From positions 1-30,044 of the forward strand of contig JALTHV010000134.1 of NCBI GenBank assembly GCA_027004315.1: a stretch of 30,044 nucleotides of DNA, given 5' to 3'. The notes beneath the pieces were generated by a model, which saw only the letters and a program-made list of their open reading frames with translations, made no database searches and was not told where the DNA came from. A program made the translations under genes and the position numbers. Origin of the DNA: Deltaproteobacteria bacterium (GTDB lineage: Bacteria > Desulfobacterota > Dissulfuribacteria > Dissulfuribacterales > UBA3076). Shown piece after piece: positions 8,126 through 16,083 of this stretch. Every line of letters begins with the position of its first letter. The first letter of the stretch is position 1.

Positions 8126-9574
8126 ATGGATGATACAGGAATTCTCCAGACACAGGAGACTGCCCAGGTTCAACCAATTATACTGGCAGGTGGATTCGGG
8201 TCCCGGCTCTGGCCTCTGTCACGTGAGCTCTATCCAAAACAACTCTTCAAATTGACTGGTGGCAAGACTTTACTGCAGGAGACCTGTTGCAGGATAAAAG
8301 ATGTGTCAGGTGATTGCGGGCCTATAATTATGGTGGGGAAAGAACACCGTTTTATGGTAATGGAGCAGTTAGCTGACCTCGGGCTGGACACTACAGCCAG
8401 GCTTATCGTTGAACCGGTAAGGCGGAATACTGCCCCTGCCTGTCTGGTAGCTGCCCTTGAGGCCTCATCTGGAAAAGCCGATCCCTTCCTCCTGATTACG
8501 CCTGCAGATCACCTGGTTCAAAAGGCCGATGAGTTTGTACAGGCTACCAGTCAGGGCCTGTTGCTTGCGGCACAGGGGGCCTTAGTGACCTTTGGCATCC
8601 GCCCGGACCGGGCAGAGACGGCCTATGGATATATTGAGGCCGGAGATGGGAGCACAGTAAGACAATTTGTAGAAAAACCGGACCGGGTCACTGCGGAAGA
8701 ATATATAGCCAAGGGAAACTTTTATTGGAACAGCGGCATCTTTCTCTTTAAGGCCAGCAGGCTGCTGGAAGAGGCAGAGCACCTTGTCCCTGCGACGCTC
8801 AGTGCCTGTAAAAAGGCACTGGAGAAGGCCCATCGGGAAAAAAATGGTCTGGTCTATCTGGATGAAGAGAGCTTCAGCGAATGCCCATCAGACTCCATAG
8901 ATTATGCCATATTGGAGCATGTAAAAGGGCTTTCCATGGTCCCTGTAGATATGGGCTGGAGTGATGTGGGGTCGTGGCAGGCCCTGCACGAAATCCTGCC
9001 CAAAGATGAATCAGATAACATGACTCAGGGCGATGTTATAGCGATAGATACATCAGGCAGTCTGGTATGGGCCGAAGACCGTCTTGTGGCGACCCTGGGG
9101 GCAAAAGATATGCTGGTCGTTGAGACGGCGGATGCCGTACTCGTGGTGCCCCTGAAACGCAGCCAGGAGATACGCCGGATCGTCAAACGCCTGAAGTCTG
9201 CAAAGCGGGAAGAATATCTGGTACACAAGACGGCCTACCGTCCCTGGGGTAGCTATACGGTGCTTGAAGAGGCACCTCGTTTTAAGATCAAGCGTATCAG
9301 TGTAAAGCCAGGGGCAAAGCTCTCCCTGCAGATGCATTACCATCGTTCAGAACACTGGGTAGTAGTCAAGGGAACGGCCCGTGTAACCAGGGACGACGAT
9401 GTATTTCTCTTGAGGGAAAGCGAATCTACATTTATATCACCCGGGCAGAGGCATCGGCTTGAGAACCCCGGCCGAATACCCCTGGAGATAATTGAGATAC
9501 AGAATGGAAGTTATCTGGGAGAAGATGACATAGTCCGTTTTGAGGACCAATATGGGAGAAATCAGGGGCAGTAA
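8126..9574 (+). CDS. manC: Bifunctional mannose-1-phosphate guanylyltransferase / mannose-6-phosphate isomerase
   Basis: Makes GDP-mannose from mannose-1-phosphate and GTP and, through its C-terminal cupin, interconverts fructose-6-P and mannose-6-P, feeding LPS or exopolysaccharide synthesis in the cytoplasm. It is 482 aa, as expected for the AlgA/ManC/CpsB type. The nucleotidyltransferase signature GGFGSRLWPLSRELYPKQL is at about 22-40, with TPADH and FVEKP motifs further on. The type II PMI domain begins at YRPWGSY, and its metal-site string HYHRSEHW is at 404-411. AGGGA lies about 10 bp before the ATG. No other sugar genes adjoin, so it stands alone between an inserted element and a convergent antiporter gene. 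Confidence 0.95.
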   Translation: MDDTGILQTQETAQVQPIILAGGFGSRLWPLSRELYPKQLFKLTGGKTLLQETCCRIKDVSGDCGPIIMVGKEHRFMVMEQLADLGLDTTARLIVEPVRRNTAPACLVAALEASSGKADPFLLITPADHLVQKADEFVQATSQGLLLAAQGALVTFGIRPDRAETAYGYIEAGDGSTVRQFVEKPDRVTAEEYIAKGNFYWNSGIFLFKASRLLEEAEHLVPATLSACKKALEKAHREKNGLVYLDEESFSECPSDSIDYAILEHVKGLSMVPVDMGWSDVGSWQALHEILPKDESDNMTQGDVIAIDTSGSLVWAEDRLVATLGAKDMLVVETADAVLVVPLKRSQEIRRIVKRLKSAKREEYLVHKTAYRPWGSYTVLEEAPRFKIKRISVKPGAKLSLQMHYHRSEHWVVVKGTARVTRDDDVFLLRESESTFISPGQRHRLENPGRIPLEIIEIQNGSYLGEDDIVRFEDQYGRNQGQ

Positions 9575-9576
9575 AC

Positions 9577-9592
9577 CAGATCTTCCGATCTG
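9577..9592. other. Short hairpin between convergent genes
   Basis: CAGATC and GATCTG form a perfect 6-bp stem with loop TTCC in the 32-bp gap between the manC stop and the end of the convergent antiporter gene. It has no T run, so it is a weak terminator candidate at best. TCTTCCGATCT (9581-9591) also equals the 3' end of a common Illumina adapter, so chance or an assembly artefact should be kept in mind. Confidence 0.3.
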
Positions 9593-9606
9593 TAACCGCT
9601 TCTGTA

Positions 9607-10773
9607 TCAGTCCCGACGAGGCATGGCACTCCCTGAGATCGGGGTCGGGTAGCGTAGGACGACCCAGTAAGTCGAGACGATAAACGTCACCATCGTGGTG
9701 ATCTGAATCACCATGGCTCCTTCGGCTGACAGGAGGCCAACTGACAGGGCCGCGAACACTACCAAGAGAGAAAACTCGCTAGACTGTGCCAAGCGCACCG
9801 CCAGCTCTCGGGACAGCTCTGATGATTCTCCGCTCTTCCGGAATGCAAAACGAAATACATAGGCCTTCAAGGGTACAAGAAGCGCACCGAAGATGACTGC
9901 CGAGAGAAGGAGTCGTAGATCGAGTCGTAGGTCCAGTTTCGCCCCTACAGCAAAGAAGAAGAGAATAAGGAAAAACTCGCGCAGTGGTTTCAGATGTTCG
10001 GCAATGGCGACTGCAACCCGGCAGGATGCGATCGAGAGTCCGGCAATGAATGCTCCCATCTCGTAAGAAAGACCAAGAATGTGAGCGACTTCGGCCCACA
10101 ATAGGCACCATCCCAATGTTGCAACGAAACTATACTCCTGAACCATATCAAACTTCCTAAGGAGTGGCATCACTGTGTAGCGCACGCCCACGAAAGATAG
10201 CAGGCAGACGAGCACGAATTTCCCTGCGAGCATCGCGAAGGTCACCAGCACGTGATTGCTTTTTTCTACGGTGATGAAAAGGATGACAAGAATGGCCAAT
10301 ACGTCCTGAAGAAGAAGGACACTGGTCATTATCTCACCCGTCCGTTTATGGTGGAGTGTGGTGGTAGAGATCAGCTTCAGGCCGACCACTGTGCTTGAGA
10401 ACATCATGGCCGCACCGAAAAGGACGGAGCTGTGTATGTCAAAGCCGAGCAGTAAGGCAAAGAGAAGAGACACACACCCGAATAGCATTGATGTAGTAAA
10501 TGTGAGAAGTGAGGTCTTGCGAAAGAGCTTGGCCAGTTTTGCTGGTTGTAAGTTAAGACCAACGAGAAAAAGCAGAAGTATGACACCGAGGTGGGATATC
10601 TGCTCAATGTGGTAGGTCCTGCGAAGCAGGGCAAACCCATTTGGCCCAATGGCAAAGCCTATTGCGATATAGGCGATGATGATCGGCTGCCTGGCATAGA
10701 GAAACAGCGTTCCCAGCACGGCCGCGCCGACAATGATCACACTCAACTCAAATACAATGCCATCAAGAGTCAT
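9607..10773 (-). CDS. CPA2-family cation:proton antiporter
   Basis: A 388-aa integral membrane protein consisting only of the Na+/H+-exchanger domain (Kef/CPA2 type), with about twelve hydrophobic segments from residue 5 to 375. Typical signatures are IGFAIGPNGF near the start, LLLFLVGLNL, SSTVVGLKLI, LLLQDVLAIL (the ion-binding QD pair of CPA2 members), GAFIAGLSIA and FFFAVGAKLDL. It lacks the TrkA-N (RCK) regulatory domain of full-length KefB/KefC, so it is a short exchanger that moves K+ or Na+ against H+; which ion is unclear. Codon use (CGC, ATC, GCG) differs visibly from the AGG/ATA-rich neighbours, suggesting horizontal acquisition. It is convergent with manC and has no partner gene. 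Confidence 0.85.
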   Translation of the reverse strand: MTLDGIVFELSVIIVGAAVLGTLFLYARQPIIIAYIAIGFAIGPNGFALLRRTYHIEQISHLGVILLLFLVGLNLQPAKLAKLFRKTSLLTFTTSMLFGCVSLLFALLLGFDIHSSVLFGAAMMFSSTVVGLKLISTTTLHHKRTGEIMTSVLLLQDVLAILVILFITVEKSNHVLVTFAMLAGKFVLVCLLSFVGVRYTVMPLLRKFDMVQEYSFVATLGWCLLWAEVAHILGLSYEMGAFIAGLSIASCRVAVAIAEHLKPLREFFLILFFFAVGAKLDLRLDLRLLLSAVIFGALLVPLKAYVFRFAFRKSGESSELSRELAVRLAQSSEFSLLVVFAALSVGLLSAEGAMVIQITTMVTFIVSTYWVVLRYPTPISGSAMPRRD

Positions 10774-10858
10774 GTGTCTTGGTTACATATTGTTCCATGT
10801 CTGAGAGCCAACACCGAGCTCACCACGCGTTTTTACGCCGGCTGCATTTTGCCTTGTG

Positions 10859-10877
10859 TATGCCCTATATGGGCATA
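10859..10877. promoter_or_regulatory. Perfect inverted repeat, possible operator
   Basis: TATGCCC-TATAT-GGGCATA is a symmetric 19-bp site 86 bp upstream of the antiporter start. The symmetry suits a dimeric regulator. No regulator gene is nearby, so the function is a guess. Confidence 0.35.
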
Positions 10878-10904
10878 GACTTATGAGGTTAAAGTCCTCT
10901 ATAC

Positions 10905-11028
10905 GTAAACCGTCTACGTCCCCGGCTAGTGGTGGCATTTCCCAGGGTTTCAGGAGCATCGCTTGATGCACAAAATCGAGACGCTTCAAAAAGCTACCGC
11001 TGGCCAGGGAAGGAATGTGAATAGTTAC
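10905..11028. repeat. Degenerate type B element, no target duplication seen
   Basis: A 124-bp copy with left end GTAAACCGTCTACGTCCCCGG (the same variant as the internal ACCGTCTACGTCCCCGG at 26111-26127), the CAGGAGCATCGCTTGATGC loop segment in minus orientation, and right end GAATGTGAATAGTTAC. Compared with the full copies, about 35 bp of the loop and right arm is missing. The flanking octamers CTCTATAC and AATTTCAC do not match, so it has decayed or one end was rearranged, possibly with the arrival of the adjacent antiporter gene. Confidence 0.75.
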
Positions 11029-11039
11029 AATTTCACTGC

Positions 11040-11265
11040 CTGATTCCGATGATAGCGAAAATATTAGCCGAAGGCAAGGGCATTGCCGCTAGGTGAGGTC
11101 TGGATGAAGTCGGATTGCAAAGCTGTGAGCCGGCGAATAGAAATGGCATATAAGGCCAAGTCCCTGGATAAGGCAGCACAAGATGAGCGAAGTCCTGAAT
11201 CTAGAAGATATGGTAAGGTAAATGCCGCGGCAGATTATCCAGTGAGATTACCGGCAGGGGTTTGC
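11040..11265 (+). ncRNA. Possible 5' fragment of a bacterial group II intron
   Basis: The stretch contains strings I associate with domain I of bacterial group II introns: GTGAGCCGGCGAATAGAAA, GCATATAAGGCCAAGTCC, GGATAAGGCAGCACAAGATG, then ATATGGTAAGGTAAATGCCG and CCAGTGAGATTACCGG. No reverse transcriptase, domain V or exon junction is present, so it would be a dead fragment. It runs up to the 3' end of the convergent ligA. A 63-codon plus-strand frame here (11083-11274) shows no family features and is not called. The identification is by recollection and tentative. Confidence 0.42.
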
Positions 11266-13287
11266 TCAACCTAGTTTATGATGTATCAGTTCCAGGAATT
11301 CCTCTTCACTCAAGGTAGGAATCCCCAAGTTTATGGCCTTCTGCAACTTGGATCCAGGATTTTTCCCTACTATGACGTAGTCTGTTTTGCGTCCAACTGT
11401 GGAGACAATCTGGCCCCCTAGCCCCCGGACCAGGTCCTTGGCCTGCTCCCGGGTAAGGGATGAAAGCCCGCCGGTAAAGACAAGACTCTTTCCCTCAAGA
11501 GGCAATTTCTTTGTCTCCTTGAGATCAGTGAATCTGATCCCGGCATTGATCAGCCGCCTGACAAGCCTGCTGTTTTGGCTGTTGCTGAACCATGACCGGA
11601 TGCTGGAGGCCACTTCAGGACCTATCCCCTCTACTGCCCGGAGTCCCTCTTCATCGGCCTCTGCCAGGGCCTGTATTGAGCCAAAGCGGTCTGCCAGGAC
11701 CTGTGCAGTTACCTCCCCGACGTGTCTGGGCCCCAGGGCATAGAGGAATCGTGCGAGAGTGGTCTCCTTGCTGGCCTCTATGGCAGAAATTAGGTTCTTT
11801 GCAGACTTTTCGGCAAAGCGGTCAAGAGAGAAGAGGTCACTCAGTTCCATGGAATAGAGATCTGCAACGTCCCGGACCAGTCCTGCGCTGATCAACTGCT
11901 CGGCCAATTTTGGCCCGAACCCTTCTATGTCCATGGCCCCCTTACTGGCAAAGTGGGTCAATTGCCTTACAAGCCTGGGAAAACACTCTGGATTTGGACA
12001 CCTCCACACGGCCTCTCCTGGTCTGCGGACCAGTTTGGAACCACAGACCGGACAGGTCTCAGGCATCACAAATACCCTTTCTTTCCCAGTCCTCCTCTCT
12101 GACAGGGGCCTGACTACCTCAGGAATGACGTCTCCTGCCCTCCTGATCATGACCCAGTCTCCTATCCTGATGTCCTTGCGGAGGATTTCATCTTCATTAT
12201 GGAGAGTCGCTCTACTTACTAGTACTCCACCTACCTTTACTGGTTCCATTATGGCTACGGGGGTTACTGCACCAGTACGTCCTACGCTGAGTTGGATATC
12301 GAGGATCCTGGTTATGACCTGGACTGCCTCAAACTTGTATGCCAGGGCCCAGCGCGGGCTCCTGGCCTTTGATCCAAGGCGTTCCTGATGCTGGAGGTCA
12401 TTTACTTTGATGACTATGCCGTCAATCTCATAGTTCAGTCCTTCCCGCTTGCTGGCAATGGCCTGGTGATATCGTATTGCCCCATGAATGCCTCTTACCT
12501 TCTTTATCATGGGGTTGATATTCAGGCCCCATTTCTTGAGGCCTGTGAGTACATCCCACTGGGTCTTGAAGCTATAGCCCTCTACTACTCCGATCCCATA
12601 GCAAAACATGTTCAGAGGGCGACTGGCAGTGACATTCGGATCTAACTGACGGAGGGAACCAGCAGCGGCATTTCTGGGATTCGCAAAGGCAGGTGCCCCT
12701 TTCTCGACCCGTTTTCTGTTGAGCTGTTCAAAGGCATCTCTATTGATAAATACCTCACCCCGTACCTCAAGACGGGCAGGTGGGGGAAGATACCTTTCCA
12801 TGAGCCTGAGGGGTATGGAGCGAATAGTCCTCAGGTTGGCGGTTACGTCCTCTCCGGTATAGCCGTCTCCTCGAGTTGATCCAAGGACTAGTCTGCCTTT
12901 TTCGTAGATCAGCTCCACGGCCAGGCCATCCATCTTAGGCTCTACCATGTATTCGATCTCTCCATCTGTCTGGAGCAGCCTCTTTGCCCGCCGGTCGAAA
13001 TCAAAGACTTCATCCTGGCTGAAGGCATCGTCCAGGCTCAACATGGGGACGCTGTGTGGCACACTGGCAAATTTTTCTGAGGGCGGTGCCCCTATCCGCT
13101 GAGTAGGAGAGTCAGGGGTTATGGCCTCTGGGTATCTGGCTTCAAGGCCCTTGAGCTCGTGCATCAGGGCATCGTAGTCGGCATCGCTTATCGTGGGCTG
13201 ATCAAAGACATAGTAGAGATAATTGTGATAATTGATCTCTTCCCGAAGCCTCTCTATGCGTCTCAGTATTTCAGGGGGGATATTCAT
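11266..13287 (-). CDS. ligA: NAD+-dependent DNA ligase
   Basis: Seals nicks during replication and repair using NAD+. It is 673 aa, full length. The Ia domain opens with YHNYLYYVFDQPTISDADYD (NMN site). The adenylation motif KMDG is at 118-121, with the lysine as AMP acceptor. OB-fold blocks follow. The zinc finger is CPVCGSKL with a second pair in RCPNPEC around 410-436, then come helix-hairpin-helix repeats and a C-terminal BRCT domain (about 595-673). The start ATG is 45 bp beyond the present rnr stop. Without the 34-bp element between them the spacing would have been about 15 bp, which supports an rnr-ligA operon read leftward. Confidence 0.97.
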   Translation of the reverse strand: MNIPPEILRRIERLREEINYHNYLYYVFDQPTISDADYDALMHELKGLEARYPEAITPDSPTQRIGAPPSEKFASVPHSVPMLSLDDAFSQDEVFDFDRRAKRLLQTDGEIEYMVEPKMDGLAVELIYEKGRLVLGSTRGDGYTGEDVTANLRTIRSIPLRLMERYLPPPARLEVRGEVFINRDAFEQLNRKRVEKGAPAFANPRNAAAGSLRQLDPNVTASRPLNMFCYGIGVVEGYSFKTQWDVLTGLKKWGLNINPMIKKVRGIHGAIRYHQAIASKREGLNYEIDGIVIKVNDLQHQERLGSKARSPRWALAYKFEAVQVITRILDIQLSVGRTGAVTPVAIMEPVKVGGVLVSRATLHNEDEILRKDIRIGDWVMIRRAGDVIPEVVRPLSERRTGKERVFVMPETCPVCGSKLVRRPGEAVWRCPNPECFPRLVRQLTHFASKGAMDIEGFGPKLAEQLISAGLVRDVADLYSMELSDLFSLDRFAEKSAKNLISAIEASKETTLARFLYALGPRHVGEVTAQVLADRFGSIQALAEADEEGLRAVEGIGPEVASSIRSWFSNSQNSRLVRRLINAGIRFTDLKETKKLPLEGKSLVFTGGLSSLTREQAKDLVRGLGGQIVSTVGRKTDYVIVGKNPGSKLQKAINLGIPTLSEEEFLELIHHKLG

Positions 13288-13301
13288 TTGAGATTGTGGC
13301 T

Positions 13302-13351
13302 ACTGGTTAGTAACCGTTCACGAGAGGGAATGTTAACGGTTACACTGGTTC
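13302..13351. repeat. 34-bp minimal type B element with 7/8 target duplication
   Basis: The element is 13310-13343: GTAACCGTTCAC joined through a few bases to GTTAACGGTTAC, essentially two ends without a core. Flanks are ACTGGTTA (13302-13309) and ACTGGTTC (13344-13351). On the minus strand it supplies the last three codons and the stop of rnr. Confidence 0.85.
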
Positions 13352-15504
13352 AGTATTACTTCAAAATTTATATGCCTCCGGGCGATGTCTACTGCCTTGA
13401 CCTTGACCCTCACCAACTGTCCCAACTGAAAGACCTTGTGGGTCCTCTGGCCGATAAGGCGCTGCCTGGCCTGCTCCAATACATAATAGTCATCTGCCAT
13501 ATCTACCAGGCGGACGACACCAGATATAAATATGTCCCTTAATTCTACAAAAAAGCCAAAGGATGTCACCCCGGATATTATGCCATCATATTCCTCTCCG
13601 ATCTTGTCTGCCATGAAACGGACCTTGAGCCTGTCAAACATCTCTCTTTCTGCCTCCATGCCCACCCTCTCCCGGGCAGAGCAGTCCTGCCCCATGGCCT
13701 CAAGTTGCCCATCTGAATAGATTGGGCGTTTTCTTACTCGCTTCATGTTGGCCTTCAGGATCCTGTGGACGATCAGGTCAGGGTAGCGGCGGATCGGCGA
13801 GGTGAAATGCAGGTAGCTAGGAGATGCCAGGCCGAAGTGTCCAATGTTTCTGGACGAGTAGACGGCCAGCTTCATGGTCCGCAGCAAGACCATGTTCACT
13901 ACGTATTCATGGGGATTGCCTGATGCCTTTTTGAGGACTGTCTGACACCACTTTGGGCTTACCTGCTCTGGGGTCTGGATGTCTATTCCCAGATCCTGGA
14001 CAAATTTTACAAACTCTGCCAACTTGTCTGGGTCAGGTGCTTCATGTATGCGGTATATCCCTGGTATCTCTTTTTTGGTCAAAAAGGAGGCAACGGCCTC
14101 GTTTGCTGTAATCATGAACTCTTCGATGATGCGGTGGGCGATGTTTCTCTCTCTCCGGACGATTTCTTCCAGGTTTCCTGTAAGCCCCAGGATTACTTCG
14201 GGCTCCGGGAGGTCAAAGTCTATACTCCCCCTCTGGCGGCGTTTCTCAGAGAGGGCCTCTGCCAGTTCCACCATGACATTTAGATCTTTAATAAATTGTC
14301 TATTTTTTGCTATTAAATCCTTATCTCTATCTACCAGGATCTTTCTGACCTCTTTATAGGTGAACCTGCAATGGCTCCTGATAATGGCCTTGGAGAAGCT
14401 GGTACGTCTGACATTTGCCTCCCTGTCAAAAGAGATATTGGCTGCTATTGCCAGACGGTCTTCATTGGGAAGTAGGCTGCATAGGTGATTAGACAGGGTC
14501 TCAGGGAGCATGGGGACTACGGCAGAGGGGAAATATACACTGGTGCCGCGATTCCTGGCCTCCAGATCGATAGGACTGTCTTCTGGCACATAGTGGCTTA
14601 CGTCGGCAATGGCTACGGTGAGGACAAAACCCGTGCGGGTCTTCTTGACGAATACGGCATCATCAAAGTCCCTTGCATTCTCACCATCTATTGTCACAAG
14701 GGGCAGGTCACGGAGGTCCTTACGGCCCTGGCTTTCTTCAGGGAGCAGGGCCTGTGGCAGGGCCTCAGCCTGGGCCAGGGCCTCATGCAAAAAGACGTGC
14801 GGGAGCTCGTGTTTGTATATAACTATCCTGGTCTGTACCTTCATATCATCGGGGTCCCCAATGACCTCTAGTACTCGCCCTTCAGGGTTTTTTCCCTTGG
14901 ATGGGAAACTGTCTATCTCTGTCAGCACTACCTGGCCGTCCTTGGCTCTAGCCCTGTGTCTGTTGGAGATCAGTATCTCAAAGAGCAGCCGGTCATCTTC
15001 AGGGATCACCGTAGATACGCTTTTGCCCTGGTGAAATGTGCCTACTACACGCCTTATTCCCCTTTCAAGCACACGGAGTATGGAACCTTCGGGTCTCCCC
15101 CTTCGGGTTTTTTCTACTCTCACTACCACCCGGTCTCCATGTACAGCACCTTTTAGGGCCCGTGCAGGGATGAATATGTCAGGTCCCTCTCCGCTCTCTG
15201 GCTGCACAAAGCCAAAGCCATCGTGGTGTGCAATGAGTCTTCCCCTTATCAGCTTCATCAGGTCAGAAACACCATACCTGTTGCCCTTGAGCAGAAACAA
15301 CTTGCCCTTACTGACCAGATCAGCTACTACGGTCCTTGCCTCTCTCTTTTCACCAGGTCTGAGGTGAGAGAGGTGCATTATCTCCCGGAGATAGAGAGGG
15401 TGACCCGCATGGTGCATTGTAGCCAGAATACGCTCTGGCAGAGGGATTTCTCGATTTTGTGAAGGGGCCTTCTGCTGGATTTTGTTTCTTTGTTTCCGAG
15501 GCAT
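13333..15504 (-). CDS. rnr: Ribonuclease R (RNase II family 3'-5' exoribonuclease)
   Basis: Processive 3'-5' exonuclease that degrades structured RNA in the cytoplasm. It is 723 aa. A winged-helix region lies at about 20-85, followed by cold-shock domains (ARALKGAVHGDRVVV). The RNB catalytic domain has the metal-binding string DGENARDFDDAVF near 270 and the later SPIRRYPDLIVHR block. A C-terminal S1 domain (EEYDGIISGVTSFGFFVEL) ends at HINFEVILNQ. The last residues Cys-Asn-Arg and the TAA come from the inverted repeat of the 34-bp inserted element. Removing the element restores CAG-TAG at this point, so the natural protein would have been 720 aa. It lies just upstream of ligA on the same strand. 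Confidence 0.95.
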   Translation of the reverse strand: MPRKQRNKIQQKAPSQNREIPLPERILATMHHAGHPLYLREIMHLSHLRPGEKREARTVVADLVSKGKLFLLKGNRYGVSDLMKLIRGRLIAHHDGFGFVQPESGEGPDIFIPARALKGAVHGDRVVVRVEKTRRGRPEGSILRVLERGIRRVVGTFHQGKSVSTVIPEDDRLLFEILISNRHRARAKDGQVVLTEIDSFPSKGKNPEGRVLEVIGDPDDMKVQTRIVIYKHELPHVFLHEALAQAEALPQALLPEESQGRKDLRDLPLVTIDGENARDFDDAVFVKKTRTGFVLTVAIADVSHYVPEDSPIDLEARNRGTSVYFPSAVVPMLPETLSNHLCSLLPNEDRLAIAANISFDREANVRRTSFSKAIIRSHCRFTYKEVRKILVDRDKDLIAKNRQFIKDLNVMVELAEALSEKRRQRGSIDFDLPEPEVILGLTGNLEEIVRRERNIAHRIIEEFMITANEAVASFLTKKEIPGIYRIHEAPDPDKLAEFVKFVQDLGIDIQTPEQVSPKWCQTVLKKASGNPHEYVVNMVLLRTMKLAVYSSRNIGHFGLASPSYLHFTSPIRRYPDLIVHRILKANMKRVRKRPIYSDGQLEAMGQDCSARERVGMEAEREMFDRLKVRFMADKIGEEYDGIISGVTSFGFFVELRDIFISGVVRLVDMADDYYVLEQARQRLIGQRTHKVFQLGQLVRVKVKAVDIARRHINFEVILNQCNR

Positions 15505-15591
15505 AAGGGACTATACGTAGGAGACTGAAAGAGGTCAAGGCCAGAGTCGCTTCTCCAGGACAAATTTGAGTAAAAATACTATTACCTCCCC

Positions 15592-15733
15592 GTTCTCCTC
15601 GGCTACGCTCCGGAGCCGGGGTCTCCCATGCTGCAAAAACCAAGAAAACTACAGGGCTAACGCAAATCGTTTCCAAAAGAAGCACCCTGTGATCGGTTAC
15701 CAAAAATGATGCCCCAACTCATTGAGAAGTTGC
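15592..15733 (-). repeat. Degenerate type C element with a type A end
   Basis: Read on the minus strand it begins GGCAACTTCTCAATGAGTTG, then GGTAACCGATCACAGGGTGC, then a segment with TTTTTGCAGCATGGGA shared with 26274-26290. The strings AAATCGTTT and GAAGCACCCTGT are shared with the copy ending at 30035. The far end is blurred near CCCCGTTCTCCTCGG, a string that recurs at 26297-26315 (GTTCTCCTCCGCTGCGC). No target duplication is recognisable. It sits about 90 bp upstream of rnr and may have displaced or supplied promoter sequence. Confidence 0.7.
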
Positions 15734-15789
15734 CAGTATTTTTTGTTCAGACTTTTTATCTGGCAGTCTACGGCCTATTCTCCCACAGT

Positions 15790-15850
15790 AAAGTTACTGA
15801 AATTCATTTCCGGAATAATTTATATCTCATGGCCAAAAATCTCTTGACTT
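15790..15850 (+). repeat. Direct repeat, copy 1 (61 bp)
   Basis: It runs from AAAGTTACTGAAATTCATT to TCTCTTGACTT and matches the copy at 15894-15954 throughout, with a few differences in the middle and a conserved block around TCATGGCCAAAAATCTC. It ends in a -35-like TTGACT. The period between copies is 104 bp. Confidence 0.9.
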
Positions 15851-15871
15851 GGCCTCTATTTTTGGTATAGT
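15844..15871 (+). promoter_or_regulatory. Sigma70-like promoter P1 of the hdrA-flx operon
   Basis: TTGACT (15844-15849), a 16-bp spacer, then TATAGT (15866-15871), pointing at hdrA about 210 bp downstream. The 55 bp upstream of the -35 are duplicated and conserved at the second copy, which suggests an activator or repressor site. The match to consensus is good; the transcription start itself is inferred. Confidence 0.6.
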
Positions 15872-15893
15872 CTTAAATCATGCTTTTATAGCA

Positions 15894-15954
15894 AAATTTA
15901 CTGAAATTCATTCTCAAGATAATTTATATCTCATGGCCAAAAATCTCTTGACTT
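15894..15954 (+). repeat. Direct repeat, copy 2 (61 bp)
   Basis: Second copy of the module at 15790-15850, beginning AAATTTACTGAAATTCATT and ending CTCTTGACTT. Conservation is strongest in TTACTGAAATTCATT and in the block from AATTTATATCTC through the TTGACT. Confidence 0.9.
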
Positions 15955-15976
15955 AAACCTAATATAAGGGTAGCGT
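15948..15976 (+). promoter_or_regulatory. Possible second promoter P2
   Basis: TTGACT (15948-15953) repeats the -35 of P1. At 17-bp spacing the -10 would be TAGCGT (15971-15976), which is poor. It is either a weaker promoter or a spare operator copy. Confidence 0.35.
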
Positions 15977-16083
15977 TAATATACACTATATAGGATGTAG
16001 TCTATTCCAATTTATTGAGAAGTTATGTATAAGGTCTTTGTCAAAAATTAAGGATAAAAAATTGAGAGGTAAGGTAGAAAACC

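Larger units (their letters stand above)
15505..16083. other. Long intergenic region: element remnants and duplicated promoter module
   Basis: About 580 bp between divergent rnr and the hdrA operon. From 15592 to 15733 lies a degenerate type C/A element in minus orientation. Next to it, 15790-15954 holds a duplicated promoter module. At 16007-16027 a further type A end (CCAATTTATTGAGAAGTTATG) occurs in the same orientation as the one at 15714-15733. No protein-coding frame is convincing; frames over the 15350-15700 part are in GC-rich repeat sequence. Confidence 0.7.

Noticed and set aside
9592..10786. GTAACCGCT at 9592 and GGTTAC at 10781-10786 bracket the antiporter gene, as if it were cargo of a GTAACC-ended element.
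   Set aside because: Beyond GTAACC the two ends do not match each other, and the flanking octamers (TCCGATCT and ATATTGTT) differ, so no mobile unit is supported.
11083..11274. Plus-strand 63-codon frame near the end of ligA.
   Set aside because: No recognisable family, no clear ribosome site, and it lies in a stretch better explained as a structured-RNA (intron) fragment; it also overlaps the ligA 3' end.
15350..15703. Minus-strand frame of 117 codons upstream of rnr.
   Set aside because: It overlaps rnr in another frame and crosses a degenerate repeat; no protein features.
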